Positions 34,208 to 44,836 are shown, numbered from the stretch's first letter. The stretch is DNA of 64,000 nt from an uncultured Lachnospiraceae bacterium (GCA_945917765.1 CAMEHU010000001.1:1-64000); one strand, 5' to 3'. Program-made: numbers and translations. Notes: generated from the letters alone by a model not told the origin.

Positions 34208-35056
34208 TTATTTATTCATTTCTTTTGCAGCTTTAACTACGTTTGTCATAAGCATTGCAATTGTCATTGGTCCAACGCCACCTGGTACAGGAGTGATGTA
34301 AGATGCTTTTTTCTCAACATTTTCAAAATCAACATCTCCTACCAATTTTCCTTCTTCGTTTCTATTTATTCCAACATCTATGATAACAGCCCCATCTTTT
34401 ACCATATCTGCTGTTACAAATTTTGCTTTTCCTAATGCGGCAATTAGAATATCTGCATTTTTTGTAATTTCTTTAATATTTTCTGTTTTTGAATGACAAA
34501 CTGTAACAGTTCCATTTTTCTTAAGCATACATTGAATTAATGGTTTACCAACTATATTGCTTCTTCCAATAATTACAACATTTTTCCCTTGAACATCAAT
34601 ATTATATTCCTCAAACATTTTTACAACACCAAATGGAGTACATGATATAAAACAATCTTCACCTATTGATAATTTTCCAACATTAATAGGATTAAATCCA
34701 TCAACATCTTTTTTATAACTTATTTTATTAAAAGCTTTATTTATATCTAAGTTTTTAGGAATAGGACTTTGTAAAAGTATTCCATGAATATCATCTCTAT
34801 TATTTAATTTTTCTATTAACTCCAACAATTCTTCCATTGTTGTAGTTTCATCAAGTAAAAACTCTTCATATTCTATTCCGATTTCTTCACAAGCTTTGCT
34901 TTTATTTTTTACATATACTTTTGATGCTTTATCATCACCAACCATTATTACCGCTAATTTTGGATTTATTCCATTATTTTTTAGTTCGGAAACTTCTTCT
35001 TTTAAACCCATTCTTATTTTTTGTGCAAGCCCTTTACCATCAATTAAAACTGCCAT
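34208..35056 (-). CDS. folD: bifunctional methylenetetrahydrofolate dehydrogenase/cyclohydrolase
   Basis: VGDDKASKVYVKNKSKAC, ILLQSPIPKNLD, VIIGRSNIVGKP, TPVPGGVGPMTIAMLM. Confidence 0.97.
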   Translation of the reverse strand: MAVLIDGKGLAQKIRMGLKEEVSELKNNGINPKLAVIMVGDDKASKVYVKNKSKACEEIGIEYEEFLLDETTTMEELLELIEKLNNRDDIHGILLQSPIPKNLDINKAFNKISYKKDVDGFNPINVGKLSIGEDCFISCTPFGVVKMFEEYNIDVQGKNVVIIGRSNIVGKPLIQCMLKKNGTVTVCHSKTENIKEITKNADILIAALGKAKFVTADMVKDGAVIIDVGINRNEEGKLVGDVDFENVEKKASYITPVPGGVGPMTIAMLMTNVVKAAKEMNK

Positions 35057-35179
35057 ATTAATTCCTCCATTTTTTGATTTAGAAAATAATTACTAACTGT
35101 GTCTATTATAGAACACTTGTTCTTTAATGTCAATGCTTTTTTATTATTTTTTCAATGTTTCGTACGACATTTTTCGACA

Positions 35180-37058
35180 TTAAATTTCACTCATTTGTTG
35201 TAATATTTGTATACTTAGCGCAATGCTTTTAGCATCTAACCCATTTAATGCCTCTAATTCCTCTACTTTTCCATGTTGAACAAAAGTATCATCATAACCG
35301 TATGCTTTCATACGAACACCACTAATTTTACATTCATTTATTAATTCCAAAACACTAGTTCCCAATCCACCATGTAAAATTCCATCTTCAATTGTTATCA
35401 CATTTTTTGTTTTTCTAATTGACCTCTCTATTGTGTAAGAATCAAGTGGTTTTAAAAACCTAGCATTTATAACATCACACTTTATATCATATTGCTTCAA
35501 CAATTCACTAACTTCAACAGCTCTTTCAACCATTTTGCCAATTGCTACAATTGTTAAATCATCACCTTCTTCAAGAATTTCAGCTCTTCCAAGTTTAATC
35601 TCCTCAGTTTTTTCAAATTCATAACTTCCTTGTCCACCTCGTGGATATCTAATTACAACAGGAGTTTTTAAAGTAAATGCAAACTCAAGCATTTTTTCTA
35701 ATTCCTCAAAATTCTTAGGTGCCATAATAGTGATATTAGGAATTAATGAGAAAAACGCCATATCAAATATTCCTTGATGAGTTTCCCCATCATTTCCTAC
35801 AATTCCAGCTCTATCAACACACATAACTACAGGTAAATTTTGAATACATATATCATGAATAACTTGATCAAACGCCCTTTGATAAAATGATGAATATATT
35901 GATACTACAGGTTTATATCCTTTTTTAGCCATTCCTGCTGCCATTCCGAATAGCATGTTGCTCAGCAATTCCAACATCAAAAATTCTATTTGGAAATTGC
36001 TTTTGAAATTCAGTTAATCCTGTTCCATCAATCATTGCTGCCGAAATTGCAACTATTTTTTCATCTTTTTTTGCAAGTTCTACTAGTTTTTTTCCAAATA
36101 TTCTTGAATAATCATCCTTTTTTTCTTTTATTGGGTTTCCTGTAAAAACGTCAAAACTTGAAGTGCTATGAAATTTATCTGGATTTTCTTCTGCAAATTT
36201 ATACCCTTTTCCTTTTTTAGTAATAACATGTATTAAAACAGGACCTTTTATAGCTTTACTTGTTTTTAAAACTCTTTCTAACTTTTCAATATTATGACCA
36301 TCAACAGGTCCTAAATAAGTAAATCCAATATCTTCATAATACATTTTAGGAATAAAAATTTGTTTAATTCCTCTTTTTAGTCTTTGTGCTACTCTTACAA
36401 TACTATTTCCCACTTTTGGAATTTTTAAAGTAATGTTTTTTATTCTACTATTAGTTTTTGTATAAAATCTTTTAGTTCTTAATTTACTTAAAAAGTACGT
36501 AATTCCTCCAACATTTTTAGAAATGCTCATTTCGTTATCATTTAAAATAACTGTTATATCTGTATTACTACTACCTGCATCATTTAGGGCTTCTTGGGCC
36601 ATCCCTCCAGTCAAAGCCCCGTCACCAATAACAGCTATTACTTTATTTTTTCTATCGTCTAATTTATTTGCTCTTGCCATTCCTAATGCAGCTGATATAG
36701 ATGTTGAGCTATGTCCTGTATTAAAGCAATCAAACTCAGATTCACTTGTTTTTGGAAATCCTGCAATTCCATCTAATTTTCTTAGTGAATTCATTTGATC
36801 TTTTCTTCCAGTCAAAATTTTATGTACATAAGTTTGGTGCCCAACATCCCAAATAATTGAATCTCTAGGAGTATTAAAAACACTATGTAATGCAATTGTT
36901 AGTTCAACAACTCCCAAATTTGATGCCAAATGTCCTCCATTTTCTGAAACTATCCCCAACACCATTGTTCTAAGTTCTTCAGCTAATTTTTCTTTTTCTT
37001 TTATATTTAATTTTTTTAAATCTTTTACATTATTTAAATTTTTTAAAACTTCTTCCAC
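35180..37058 (-). pseudogene. dxs: 1-deoxy-D-xylulose-5-phosphate synthase, reading frame disrupted near 35940
   Basis: ORF 35925..37058 ends DVGIAEQHA-IRNGSRNG*; ORF 35180..35980 continues as ..FGMAAGMAKKGYKPVVSIYSSFYQRAFDQVIHD; together a full DXS. Confidence 0.85.
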
Positions 37059-37190
37059 TTTAAAACTCCTATAAATTTTGTTTTCGCTAATTATTTTATA
37101 TCATTATTTGACAGTTTTGTAAACCAAAATAAAAAAATAGTTCACTTTCAAATCTGATTAGCATATATTTATTGAAAAGGAGGTTTTTTA

Positions 37191-37484
37191 ATGGATGGAT
37201 TATATGAATTTAATGTAAAATCACCAATGGGAAATATTAAAGCTTTAGTAAAACTAATTTCAAACGGAAATAACTTAAGTGGATTTGTAGATGTTATGGG
37301 AAAAAGAAATGAATTTAATAACGGATTAATTTCTGGAAACAATTTATCTTTGAAAGGAAAAATTTCTGCTGGAATGATGAATATTCAATATACTATTATT
37401 GGAAATGTGCAAGGAGATATTCTAAATCTTGCTGCCCAAACAAATATGGGTAATTTTAATTTACAAGGAAAACGAATTTCGTAA
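37191..37484 (+). CDS. hypothetical small beta-rich protein
   Basis: 97-aa ORF with AAAAGGAGG RBS. Confidence 0.7.
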   Translation: MDGLYEFNVKSPMGNIKALVKLISNGNNLSGFVDVMGKRNEFNNGLISGNNLSLKGKISAGMMNIQYTIIGNVQGDILNLAAQTNMGNFNLQGKRIS

Positions 37485-37668
37485 ATTGGGGACGGAGAAA
37501 AATTTTAAATTGTTAAATTGGGGACGGAGAAAATTTTAAATTTTTAAAATTAGGGACAGAAATCGAGACTTTCTAGAAAAGCTTTTTTCTAAAAAAAAGA
37601 GACTTTCAAGACTGTCCCCTAAAGTCTCAAAAGTGAGACTAAAAAAGACCGTCCCGAAAAGTCTCATT
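37485..37668. repeat. REP-like cluster, family C, filling a convergent intergenic gap
   Basis: Two tandem ATTGGGGACGGAGAAA units then GAGACTTT..AAGACTGTCCCCTAAAGTCTCAAAAGTGAGACTAAAAAAGACCGTCCCGAAAAGTCTC. Confidence 0.8.
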
Positions 37669-37673
37669 TCAAA

Positions 37674-38819
37674 TTAAATTTTTCTATCTATTCCTTTTTT
37701 AGCTCCCCACATGCATGGCATAGTACAACGGAATCCTGGGAATGTACATCTTGCGCCTTTTGAATATGGTAATAAATATTCATAAATTTCCTTTTTATTT
37801 TCTTTTACATTACTCATATATTTTTCTAATATCTCTTTTGTTTGTAATGCAATTTCAAGTTGAGCTGCACCACATAATCTTTCTTGACATTTCATAACAA
37901 AATTTTCAACAGTTCCTCTTTCATTAATATCTAATAATAATCCTTGAGGAAACTCTGAATCAAGACTTGTTATATCTTTTATCCATTCATTTTCTAATTC
38001 AGTTCCTTTAATAATTGGAGGAACAAAATATTCATGTTTTTCTGGCATAAAAATTTCATAATATAATGTACGATGTCTTTGAGCCTGAGCTAGTTCAGCA
38101 AAAGTTCCTTTATAATTCACACAGTAGTTTTCACCAAATTCTTCCTCACGTCTTCTTTTGGCAAAAAATGAAATAGTTCTACCTTTTACATCTGAATTTA
38201 ATTCAGGTACTATTAAATCACTAATTTTCTCATTAAATTCTTTAAATACTTTTTTTAATTTAACATTAAAATCTGTATCTGGAGCTTTTTCTATAAAATC
38301 TTCAAACCAGTGTACAATATAATTTAATTGTCCAAAATTAACCGTATATTCCATTATTGTCGCAGGTGTAAAAACACTTATAAGATATCTAGCATTTTCC
38401 ATTGCAAGCTTTTTCACCTTTTTTTCATCAATTTCAGGGAATTCTTCAGAGATGACATTTTGATAAATCTTAATCCACTTTTCGTATAATTCTTCTTCTT
38501 TCTCAGAAGGCTCCATTTTTGTATATCTTGCTGACTTTTCAGATGTATTATACATTTTTTCATTATTTAAAATCATAGCTAAAATTTTTGGAATTCCTTC
38601 TAATGATAAATTATAAGTAACATGTCCAAAAACACTATGATGACCTGAAGCTAGTGTGCCTTTCGCCCTTCTTTCAGTCTTTTCAATAGGTTCAGAAAAC
38701 AAAGTATCCATACTATCTGGCATATAACATATTCCAGCAGACTTACCAGAAAAATTAATTGCCTCCTCTTTTGGCATTGTATAACCTACTTTAGTTGATG
38801 CTAGTACTTTTATTTGCAT
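37674..38819 (-). CDS. thyX: FAD-dependent thymidylate synthase-like (ThyX family)
   Basis: GHHSVFGHVTY and AELAQAQRHRTLYYEIFMPEKHEYFVPP (RHR-type motif). Confidence 0.75.
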   Translation of the reverse strand: MQIKVLASTKVGYTMPKEEAINFSGKSAGICYMPDSMDTLFSEPIEKTERRAKGTLASGHHSVFGHVTYNLSLEGIPKILAMILNNEKMYNTSEKSARYTKMEPSEKEEELYEKWIKIYQNVISEEFPEIDEKKVKKLAMENARYLISVFTPATIMEYTVNFGQLNYIVHWFEDFIEKAPDTDFNVKLKKVFKEFNEKISDLIVPELNSDVKGRTISFFAKRRREEEFGENYCVNYKGTFAELAQAQRHRTLYYEIFMPEKHEYFVPPIIKGTELENEWIKDITSLDSEFPQGLLLDINERGTVENFVMKCQERLCGAAQLEIALQTKEILEKYMSNVKENKKEIYEYLLPYSKGARCTFPGFRCTMPCMWGAKKGIDRKI

Positions 38820-38966
38820 ATTTTACAACTCCTTTATAACATATAATTTTACTATATTTTTCTCTAAATTTTATTTACAGATTATCTGAATTATAGCATT
38901 ACAATTTTCACATTTCAACATTTTTTTACAATTATAAATCATTTCCTGTTACATTTTAATACTTTT

Positions 38967-39000
38967 GTCTTTTGAGTAGCCAGAATCATAATATGGAAAA
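38967..39000 (+). repeat. solo left end of the MITE-like element (copy 3)
   Basis: GTCTTTTGAGTAGCCAGAATCATAATATG matches the left ends at 10032 and 50553. Confidence 0.55.
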
Positions 39001-39098
39001 TATACATATCCCCCATTGACTTTTATAAACAAATCCATTAATATAATCATAACAAAAAATAACTTACACAAAATAAAAAAAAGAAAGGATGAACTAAT

Positions 39099-39959
39099 AT
39101 GAGTAATTTAATTAAGTATTTATTTCAAACAAATGCATTCAAAATATGTCCAGAAAACAAACCATTTTGGTACACTTCAGGAAAAATCGGACCATATTTT
39201 ATGAATGCTCAATTTTTATATGGAAGTGAAGAAGACGCAAATTCTTTGTTAGAGTTTATCGACTCTGAATTAGAAAATGCAACAAAATATGAATTACCAA
39301 AAGATGTTTTTGAAAAAACTTTAACACAATACAACTCTAATGAAATATATAAAACAACAATAAATGAATTTGTTGATTTTATAAAAAACACTATTAATTT
39401 ATCAGAAATAGATTATATTTCAGGTGGAGAAAGAAGAGATTGGTTTTTCTCTAACATTGTTGCACATTTATTAGGAAAACCTCATTTAACAATTTTCAAA
39501 GATTTATCTTTAGTATGTAGTACATCTGACTTTTCATCTACAACAGATATCACAGATTTATCTAATAAAAATGTATTACATGTTGCAGATCTTCTTAACG
39601 TAGCGTCAAGCTATCTTCGTGCTTGGATACCTGCAATCAAGGATTTAGGTGGAAATTTAAAATGGAGTTTAGTTGCTGTTGATAGACAACAAGGCGGTTT
39701 TGAAACATTAAAAAATGCTGGAGTTACTTCATATGCATTAATTAATATTGATAATTCATTATTTGATAAAGCTTTAGAATTAAATATAATTAATAAAGCT
39801 CAATTAGATACTTTATACAAGTTCAAAGAAAATCCTGATGAAACTATGAGAAACTTTTTACTAGAACACCCAGAATTTATAGAAGAATCATTAAAAGCTG
39901 GTGGCAAAAGTGCAAAAAGAGCTCAACTTTGTATAGATAGTAATATTTATAATTTATAA
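39099..39959 (+). CDS. orotate phosphoribosyltransferase-like protein
   Basis: FWYTSGKIGPYFMNAQFLYGS, YISGGERRDWFFSNIVA..LGKPHLTIFKDLSL; phosphoribosyltransferase-like layout. Confidence 0.7.
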   Translation: MSNLIKYLFQTNAFKICPENKPFWYTSGKIGPYFMNAQFLYGSEEDANSLLEFIDSELENATKYELPKDVFEKTLTQYNSNEIYKTTINEFVDFIKNTINLSEIDYISGGERRDWFFSNIVAHLLGKPHLTIFKDLSLVCSTSDFSSTTDITDLSNKNVLHVADLLNVASSYLRAWIPAIKDLGGNLKWSLVAVDRQQGGFETLKNAGVTSYALINIDNSLFDKALELNIINKAQLDTLYKFKENPDETMRNFLLEHPEFIEESLKAGGKSAKRAQLCIDSNIYNL

Positions 39960-39994
39960 TTTATAATTTATAATTTATAATTTATAATTTATAG
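39946..39994 (+). repeat. heptanucleotide tandem repeat (TTTATAA)x7
   Basis: Direct reading; covers the stop codon of the preceding CDS. Confidence 0.95.
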
Positions 39995-40000
39995 TTTTTA

Positions 40001-40034
40001 AGCCGGTTCAATTAATACAACCGGCTTTTTCTTA
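40001..40034 (+). terminator. terminator
   Basis: AGCCGGTTCAATTAATACAACCGGCTTTTTCTT. Confidence 0.85.
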
Positions 40035-40039
40035 ACTTT

Positions 40040-40150
40040 TGGGACGGTTCTAAAAACTCAAAGTTACATTTATATACGTTGCTATAACATTAAGACCGTC
40101 CCTTCAAGTCTCAAAAGTGAGACAAAAAAAGACCGTCCCCAAAAGTCTCA
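40040..40150. repeat. REP-like cluster, family C
   Basis: GGGACGGTTCTAAAAACTC..AAGACCGTCCCTTCAAGTCTCAAAAGTGAGACAAAAAAAGACCGTCCCCAAAAGTCTC. Confidence 0.8.
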
Positions 40151-40157
40151 TTCTTTT

Positions 40158-40841
40158 TTATCTTCTTCCTGGCATCATTCCAATGATTCTTCCTGCGAAA
40201 TCTCCAAAGTTTTGTGTTTGAATTACAACTCTACCTGGTCCAACTAATTTTGTTAAGAATAATCCTTCTCCACCTAAGAATATATTACCTAAACCTTTTA
40301 CAGTTTCAATTTGATAAGATACTTTTGGCTCAAAACCTACTACATTTCCTGTATCAACTTTTAATACTTCTCCTGGTTGTAAATCTCTAACAATTGCATC
40401 ACCATCAACTTCTAAGAAAATCATTCCATTTCCTTTTGCATGTTGTAATATGAATCCTTCTCCTCCAAATAATCCTGCTGTAAATCTTTTTGTAAATTTA
40501 ACATTTAATTCAACACTTGGTTGTGCTGCTAAAAATGCTCCTTTTTGAATAATAAATCCTTCAGGTAATTCAGCTAAATTAATAGGCATTACTGCACCTG
40601 GAACTGTTGTAGCAAATGCAACTTTAGCTTCATCTTTTTCAGCTGTATATGTTGACATAAATATTGATTCACCTGCGAACATTCTTCCCAAACTTTTCAT
40701 TACTCCGCCTTTAGCATTAGTTGTCATTTTAATTCCTTCTGTTTGCCAAGCCATTCCGCCTCTTTGGGTATACATTGATTCTCCAGCATTTAATGTTACT
40801 TCAACTGCTGGAACTGTATTTCCAACTACTTCATATTTCAT
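40158..40841 (-). CDS. AIM24/TIGR00266 family protein
   Basis: GGMAWQTEGIKMTTNAKGG, GEGFILQHAKGNGMIFLEVDGDAI, GRIIGMMPGRR. Confidence 0.88.
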   Translation of the reverse strand: MKYEVVGNTVPAVEVTLNAGESMYTQRGGMAWQTEGIKMTTNAKGGVMKSLGRMFAGESIFMSTYTAEKDEAKVAFATTVPGAVMPINLAELPEGFIIQKGAFLAAQPSVELNVKFTKRFTAGLFGGEGFILQHAKGNGMIFLEVDGDAIVRDLQPGEVLKVDTGNVVGFEPKVSYQIETVKGLGNIFLGGEGLFLTKLVGPGRVVIQTQNFGDFAGRIIGMMPGRR

Positions 40842-40979
40842 AAAAAAATCCTCCTTTGTATTTTATGAAATAATTATATATTAAGTTATTTTTTTTAGCA
40901 AGTAAATTTTTTTTAATCTACTTGCTAAAAATTCTTTTTATTTATTAATAATATCTATAATCCTAAATCAATTATACTA

Positions 40980-42845
40980 TTAATTATTTTTTACTAATAT
41001 ATCTAAAATCTCAATTTCTTGATTCATATCATCATCGCCAATATCTTTAATTTCATTTTTCATATATTCTTTAAATTTAACTAAAGTATCAACATATTCT
41101 TCACTAACACTAAGTTTTTGAGATGTTCTTTCATTTTGTCCTAAAACGCTACGAACATCTTCAGTATCATTATATGGATAATCTACAATTCCAGTTTCAC
41201 TTGTAACTAACAATTTACTTTTATCAGCTTTTACTATAACATCTAATTCATTTTCAATGCAATTCATTCTTTCGTATAATATCCAATCTTTCATTAAATT
41301 AGCATATCTTGTTAAAACAATTGCTTTTCTAATTCCTGTATTATCATAACCTTCTTCAATATCTCCAAAAGTTACTTTTTGCTCGTTTGTATGATTATTT
41401 CCATTTACATCTTTATATGAAACAACTATATTAGTTTTTTGAGAACTTATTTTATCATATTGAGTTGTATATGATAAAGGTTTTAATTTTAATAAAATAA
41501 CTCCGCCTTTTACTTCACCTTCTGAATTACTGCTTGATGGAAATAATGTATTAACCTTCATAATTGTTCCTGTTGATTTATCTTTAGTATCTGTTCCATA
41601 AACACCTGCAATTTCAAATTCATTTGAATCAAGTTTTAATTCTAAATCAAATACTAAAGGTGTAACCATATAATCAAATTCTTTACCCATTATTTTCTTA
41701 AATTCTTCTGAACTGTGTACTGAATAGTAATTAGCACCTTTTACATCAGATAAACATTCAATAACTTCTGTATTAAAGTCAACACCTACTCCAACAAATG
41801 ATGTATAAATTCCATTTTTAGCGTTATCTTTCACATATTTTGTTAAACCATCTTTAGATGTTTCTCCTAAATTTGGCATAGCATCTGTTATTACAATAAT
41901 TCTATTTTCATATTCTTCATTATTAAGCATTTCATCTGTAAATAATTCTGTTCCTTTTGTATACCCTGCTTCAAAATTTGTTCCACCTTGTGGCTCAATT
42001 TCTAAAATATGTTCTTTTATTTTATCAACATCTGTTTCACTTATTAAATTTACAGGCTTTGCTAAATATGAAGAATCATCAAATAATACAATTCCTAATC
42101 TATCATCTGGATTTAATTGGTCAATTAAACAGTTTAATGATTCATTTGCAATAACCATTTTACTTCTGCTATCATCTTTATTACCTTCTTCTAATGAATT
42201 TCTTCTATCATAATAATAATCTCTAAAGCTTGATGACATAGAACCTGAAATATCCATTACAACAACAAGATTTAATTTTTTTCTTTTAAAATCACTTTGT
42301 TTTATATTTGAATTTAATCCAACTGTCATATAAAATTCTTGTTGTCCTGAGATTGGATCTTTTGAAATTGCTTTTGAATATGTTGGATAAAACATTTCAT
42401 TAGACTTAATTTCATTGTTATTATTTCCTGTGTTAAAATAATAATCATAAAAAAGTCCATTATATGTTATATCTGTTGAAATTGGTAAATAATTATTTTT
42501 TATATTTTCTCTAAAATTATTTATATTCTTTGCACCACCAACAGAAAATCCTATATTTGCTTCATTTAAGTTCGCAGCCGCATCTGTTGAAACAAAACTT
42601 CCACTATTAATTGATTTGGCGCTTCCCTCTATCCTATCATATTTATCTGGTGTATATTCCCAATCATCAAATAATCCTTGCTTACTATAATTAGAATCTC
42701 CAATACCAACAACACTTTTAGCATTCTTAAATATTTTTTCAAATCCTTCCCTATTGAAAATCCACAATGCTCCTAGACTTCCACCTAAAATACTTAGTAT
42801 AATAATAATTACTACTATACTTAAAATAACTTTTTTATTTTTCAT
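40980..42845 (-). CDS. VWA-domain protein with N-terminal membrane anchor
   Basis: MIDAS motif VVMDISGSMSS, GGTNFEAGYTKG; N-terminal TM helix. Confidence 0.9.
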   Translation of the reverse strand: MKNKKVILSIVVIIIILSILGGSLGALWIFNREGFEKIFKNAKSVVGIGDSNYSKQGLFDDWEYTPDKYDRIEGSAKSINSGSFVSTDAAANLNEANIGFSVGGAKNINNFRENIKNNYLPISTDITYNGLFYDYYFNTGNNNNEIKSNEMFYPTYSKAISKDPISGQQEFYMTVGLNSNIKQSDFKRKKLNLVVVMDISGSMSSSFRDYYYDRRNSLEEGNKDDSRSKMVIANESLNCLIDQLNPDDRLGIVLFDDSSYLAKPVNLISETDVDKIKEHILEIEPQGGTNFEAGYTKGTELFTDEMLNNEEYENRIIVITDAMPNLGETSKDGLTKYVKDNAKNGIYTSFVGVGVDFNTEVIECLSDVKGANYYSVHSSEEFKKIMGKEFDYMVTPLVFDLELKLDSNEFEIAGVYGTDTKDKSTGTIMKVNTLFPSSSNSEGEVKGGVILLKLKPLSYTTQYDKISSQKTNIVVSYKDVNGNNHTNEQKVTFGDIEEGYDNTGIRKAIVLTRYANLMKDWILYERMNCIENELDVIVKADKSKLLVTSETGIVDYPYNDTEDVRSVLGQNERTSQKLSVSEEYVDTLVKFKEYMKNEIKDIGDDDMNQEIEILDILVKNN

Positions 42846-42962
42846 TTTTATTCCTCCTTAGCATTTTTTATTTTAAACATCCTTTGAAATTGTTTTTTGC
42901 TTATTTTTCAAATAAATTTCTAGTGTGTTTTTTTCAATGCTATTATTTAGATGATTTTTTTC

Positions 42963-43952
42963 TCAACTTTTGTTGGTAAATTTTGAAAAAATTAAAAAAG
43001 TTATAAAAAGTACAATTCCAATAACAGAAAATACAGCTTGGAAGCCATTTATTTTACTGTATTTTTCACTATTTGATACATCCACAGAAGTTATTTCTTT
43101 TGTTGATTCAGTATTTGTATTTTCTTTACTTTCTTTATTAATATTTTCTTGCGAGTTTTCTTGATTATCAATTATATTGCTAATCTCATTATTACTCTTC
43201 TCTTCATTTATCACAATACTACTATTTTCAGACTGACTTTCCTTTTTTTCTTCAGAAGGAGCTTCATTTGCTTTATCACTTTGATTATTAGTTTCTGCAT
43301 TTTCAGACATATTACCTTTTCCATCAAGTTCATTATCATGTGCCATATTTGTATAATTTTTCTTTTTCCAAAAATCTCCATTTGCACAAACAATAATAAA
43401 AGCCATAACTGCTCCGACCAAGCTTCCAATAGAAATTTTTAAACTATTAATTGCATTATAATATTTCCATTGCACAGTTCCTATAGGAATATTCATAATT
43501 TGCGAAATCTTTTTAAATGTAAAATTTGAAAGAACTTTAAGAGATACAATCATCTTTTCATCTTCTTTTAAACCACTAATCAATTTATTATAATATTCTC
43601 TATCAACAATAATATCAATTTCATTTGAATTATTAGGCATTTCAAAGATTTCGTCTATGCTAATGTTAGGTTTAGACTTTCTAATAAATAAAAAACACTC
43701 ATTTTTACAAACTGTATATAACCAACTCGCCTCATTTTCACTAGGTAATTTATTTACATCTAATCTGTAAATTTTTGTAAATATTTCATGTGTTATATCT
43801 TCAGCATCTGCCTTGTTTTTTATAATTGAAAAAACAATTCCATACACTAAACTATAATATTTTTCATATAAAATATTGTATGCATTTTGATTTTTGTTTT
43901 TTAAACTATTGAATAATTCATGTAATTCTTTTTTATTTAATTTACTCATCAA
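42963..43952 (-). CDS. ECF-type sigma factor with C-terminal transmembrane extension
   Basis: NILYEKYYSLVYGIVFSIIKNKADAEDITHEIFTKIY (sigma2), MIVSLKVLSNFTFKKISQIMNIPIGTVQWKYYNAINSLK (sigma4); two later hydrophobic helices. Confidence 0.88.
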   Translation of the reverse strand: MMSKLNKKELHELFNSLKNKNQNAYNILYEKYYSLVYGIVFSIIKNKADAEDITHEIFTKIYRLDVNKLPSENEASWLYTVCKNECFLFIRKSKPNISIDEIFEMPNNSNEIDIIVDREYYNKLISGLKEDEKMIVSLKVLSNFTFKKISQIMNIPIGTVQWKYYNAINSLKISIGSLVGAVMAFIIVCANGDFWKKKNYTNMAHDNELDGKGNMSENAETNNQSDKANEAPSEEKKESQSENSSIVINEEKSNNEISNIIDNQENSQENINKESKENTNTESTKEITSVDVSNSEKYSKINGFQAVFSVIGIVLFITFLIFSKFTNKS

Positions 43953-44025
43953 TTACACCTCCTAATTTATTACAAATAATTTATACTATTTTTCTATTCT
44001 TTAAATTTATATTTATTAAGTCACA

Positions 44026-44652
44026 CTAAATTTTGTTTTTACATAATTCACTAACTGGACACTCATTACATTTTGGATTACGTGCATTACAAATTTTTCT
44101 CCCATGCCAAACTAATAAATGATTTGCATCATAATAAAATTCTTTTGGAATAACTTTTAATAAATCTTGTTCAATTTTTTCTGGGTCTGTATTTTTTGAT
44201 AATCCTAATCTATTTGAAATTCTTTTAGCATGTGTATCTACCGCTATTCCTTGTGGTGAATTAAAAGCCTCTAGCATAACAACATTTGCACTTTTTCTCC
44301 CAACTCCAGGTAATTTCATAAGTTCTTCCATAGTTTTAGGAACTTCTCCGTTAAATTCTTTTAAAATCATTTCTGCAGTTAATTTAATGTTTTTCGCTTT
44401 ATTTTTATAAAAACCACATGGATGAATTATTTTTTCTAACTCTGATAATTCCATTTTGCAAATAGCTTCAGGTGTTCCATATTTTTCAAATAACTTAGGT
44501 GTTGTTTTATTTACTCTTTCATCTGTGCATTGTGCTGATAACATTACTGCAACTACCATTTGAAATGGTGTTTGAAAATCTAAGCTACATGTTGCATCAG
44601 GATAATATTGTTTTAATGTTTTTATTATATTTATTGCGTCTGATTTTTTCAT
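44026..44652 (-). CDS. nth: endonuclease III
   Basis: LMKLPGVGRKSANVVM, VDTHAKRISNRLGL, C-terminal Cys cluster CNARNPKCNECPVSELC. Confidence 0.96.
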   Translation of the reverse strand: MKKSDAINIIKTLKQYYPDATCSLDFQTPFQMVVAVMLSAQCTDERVNKTTPKLFEKYGTPEAICKMELSELEKIIHPCGFYKNKAKNIKLTAEMILKEFNGEVPKTMEELMKLPGVGRKSANVVMLEAFNSPQGIAVDTHAKRISNRLGLSKNTDPEKIEQDLLKVIPKEFYYDANHLLVWHGRKICNARNPKCNECPVSELCKNKI

Positions 44653-44767
44653 TTTTATGTGCTCCTTGATTGTTTAATAATTATTTATATTATACCAGAT
44701 AAACATAATTTTTCAATATATTAATTCCACATAATAAATGTATAGTTTTTTTCTAAATTCATTATAC

Positions 44768-44806
44768 AAAAAAAAGACAGATTGAAAAATTCCAATCTGT
44801 CTTTTT
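44768..44806 (-). terminator. terminator of the orphan gene island
   Basis: AAAAGACAGATTG..CAATCTGTCTTTTT. Confidence 0.8.
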
Positions 44807-44836
44807 AAAGCGGTGAAATTTCACCCTAGAACCGAG

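Noticed and set aside
35920-35990. Programmed ribosomal frameshift in dxs
   Set aside because: No slippery heptamer or obvious downstream stimulator; sequencing error or mutation is simpler.
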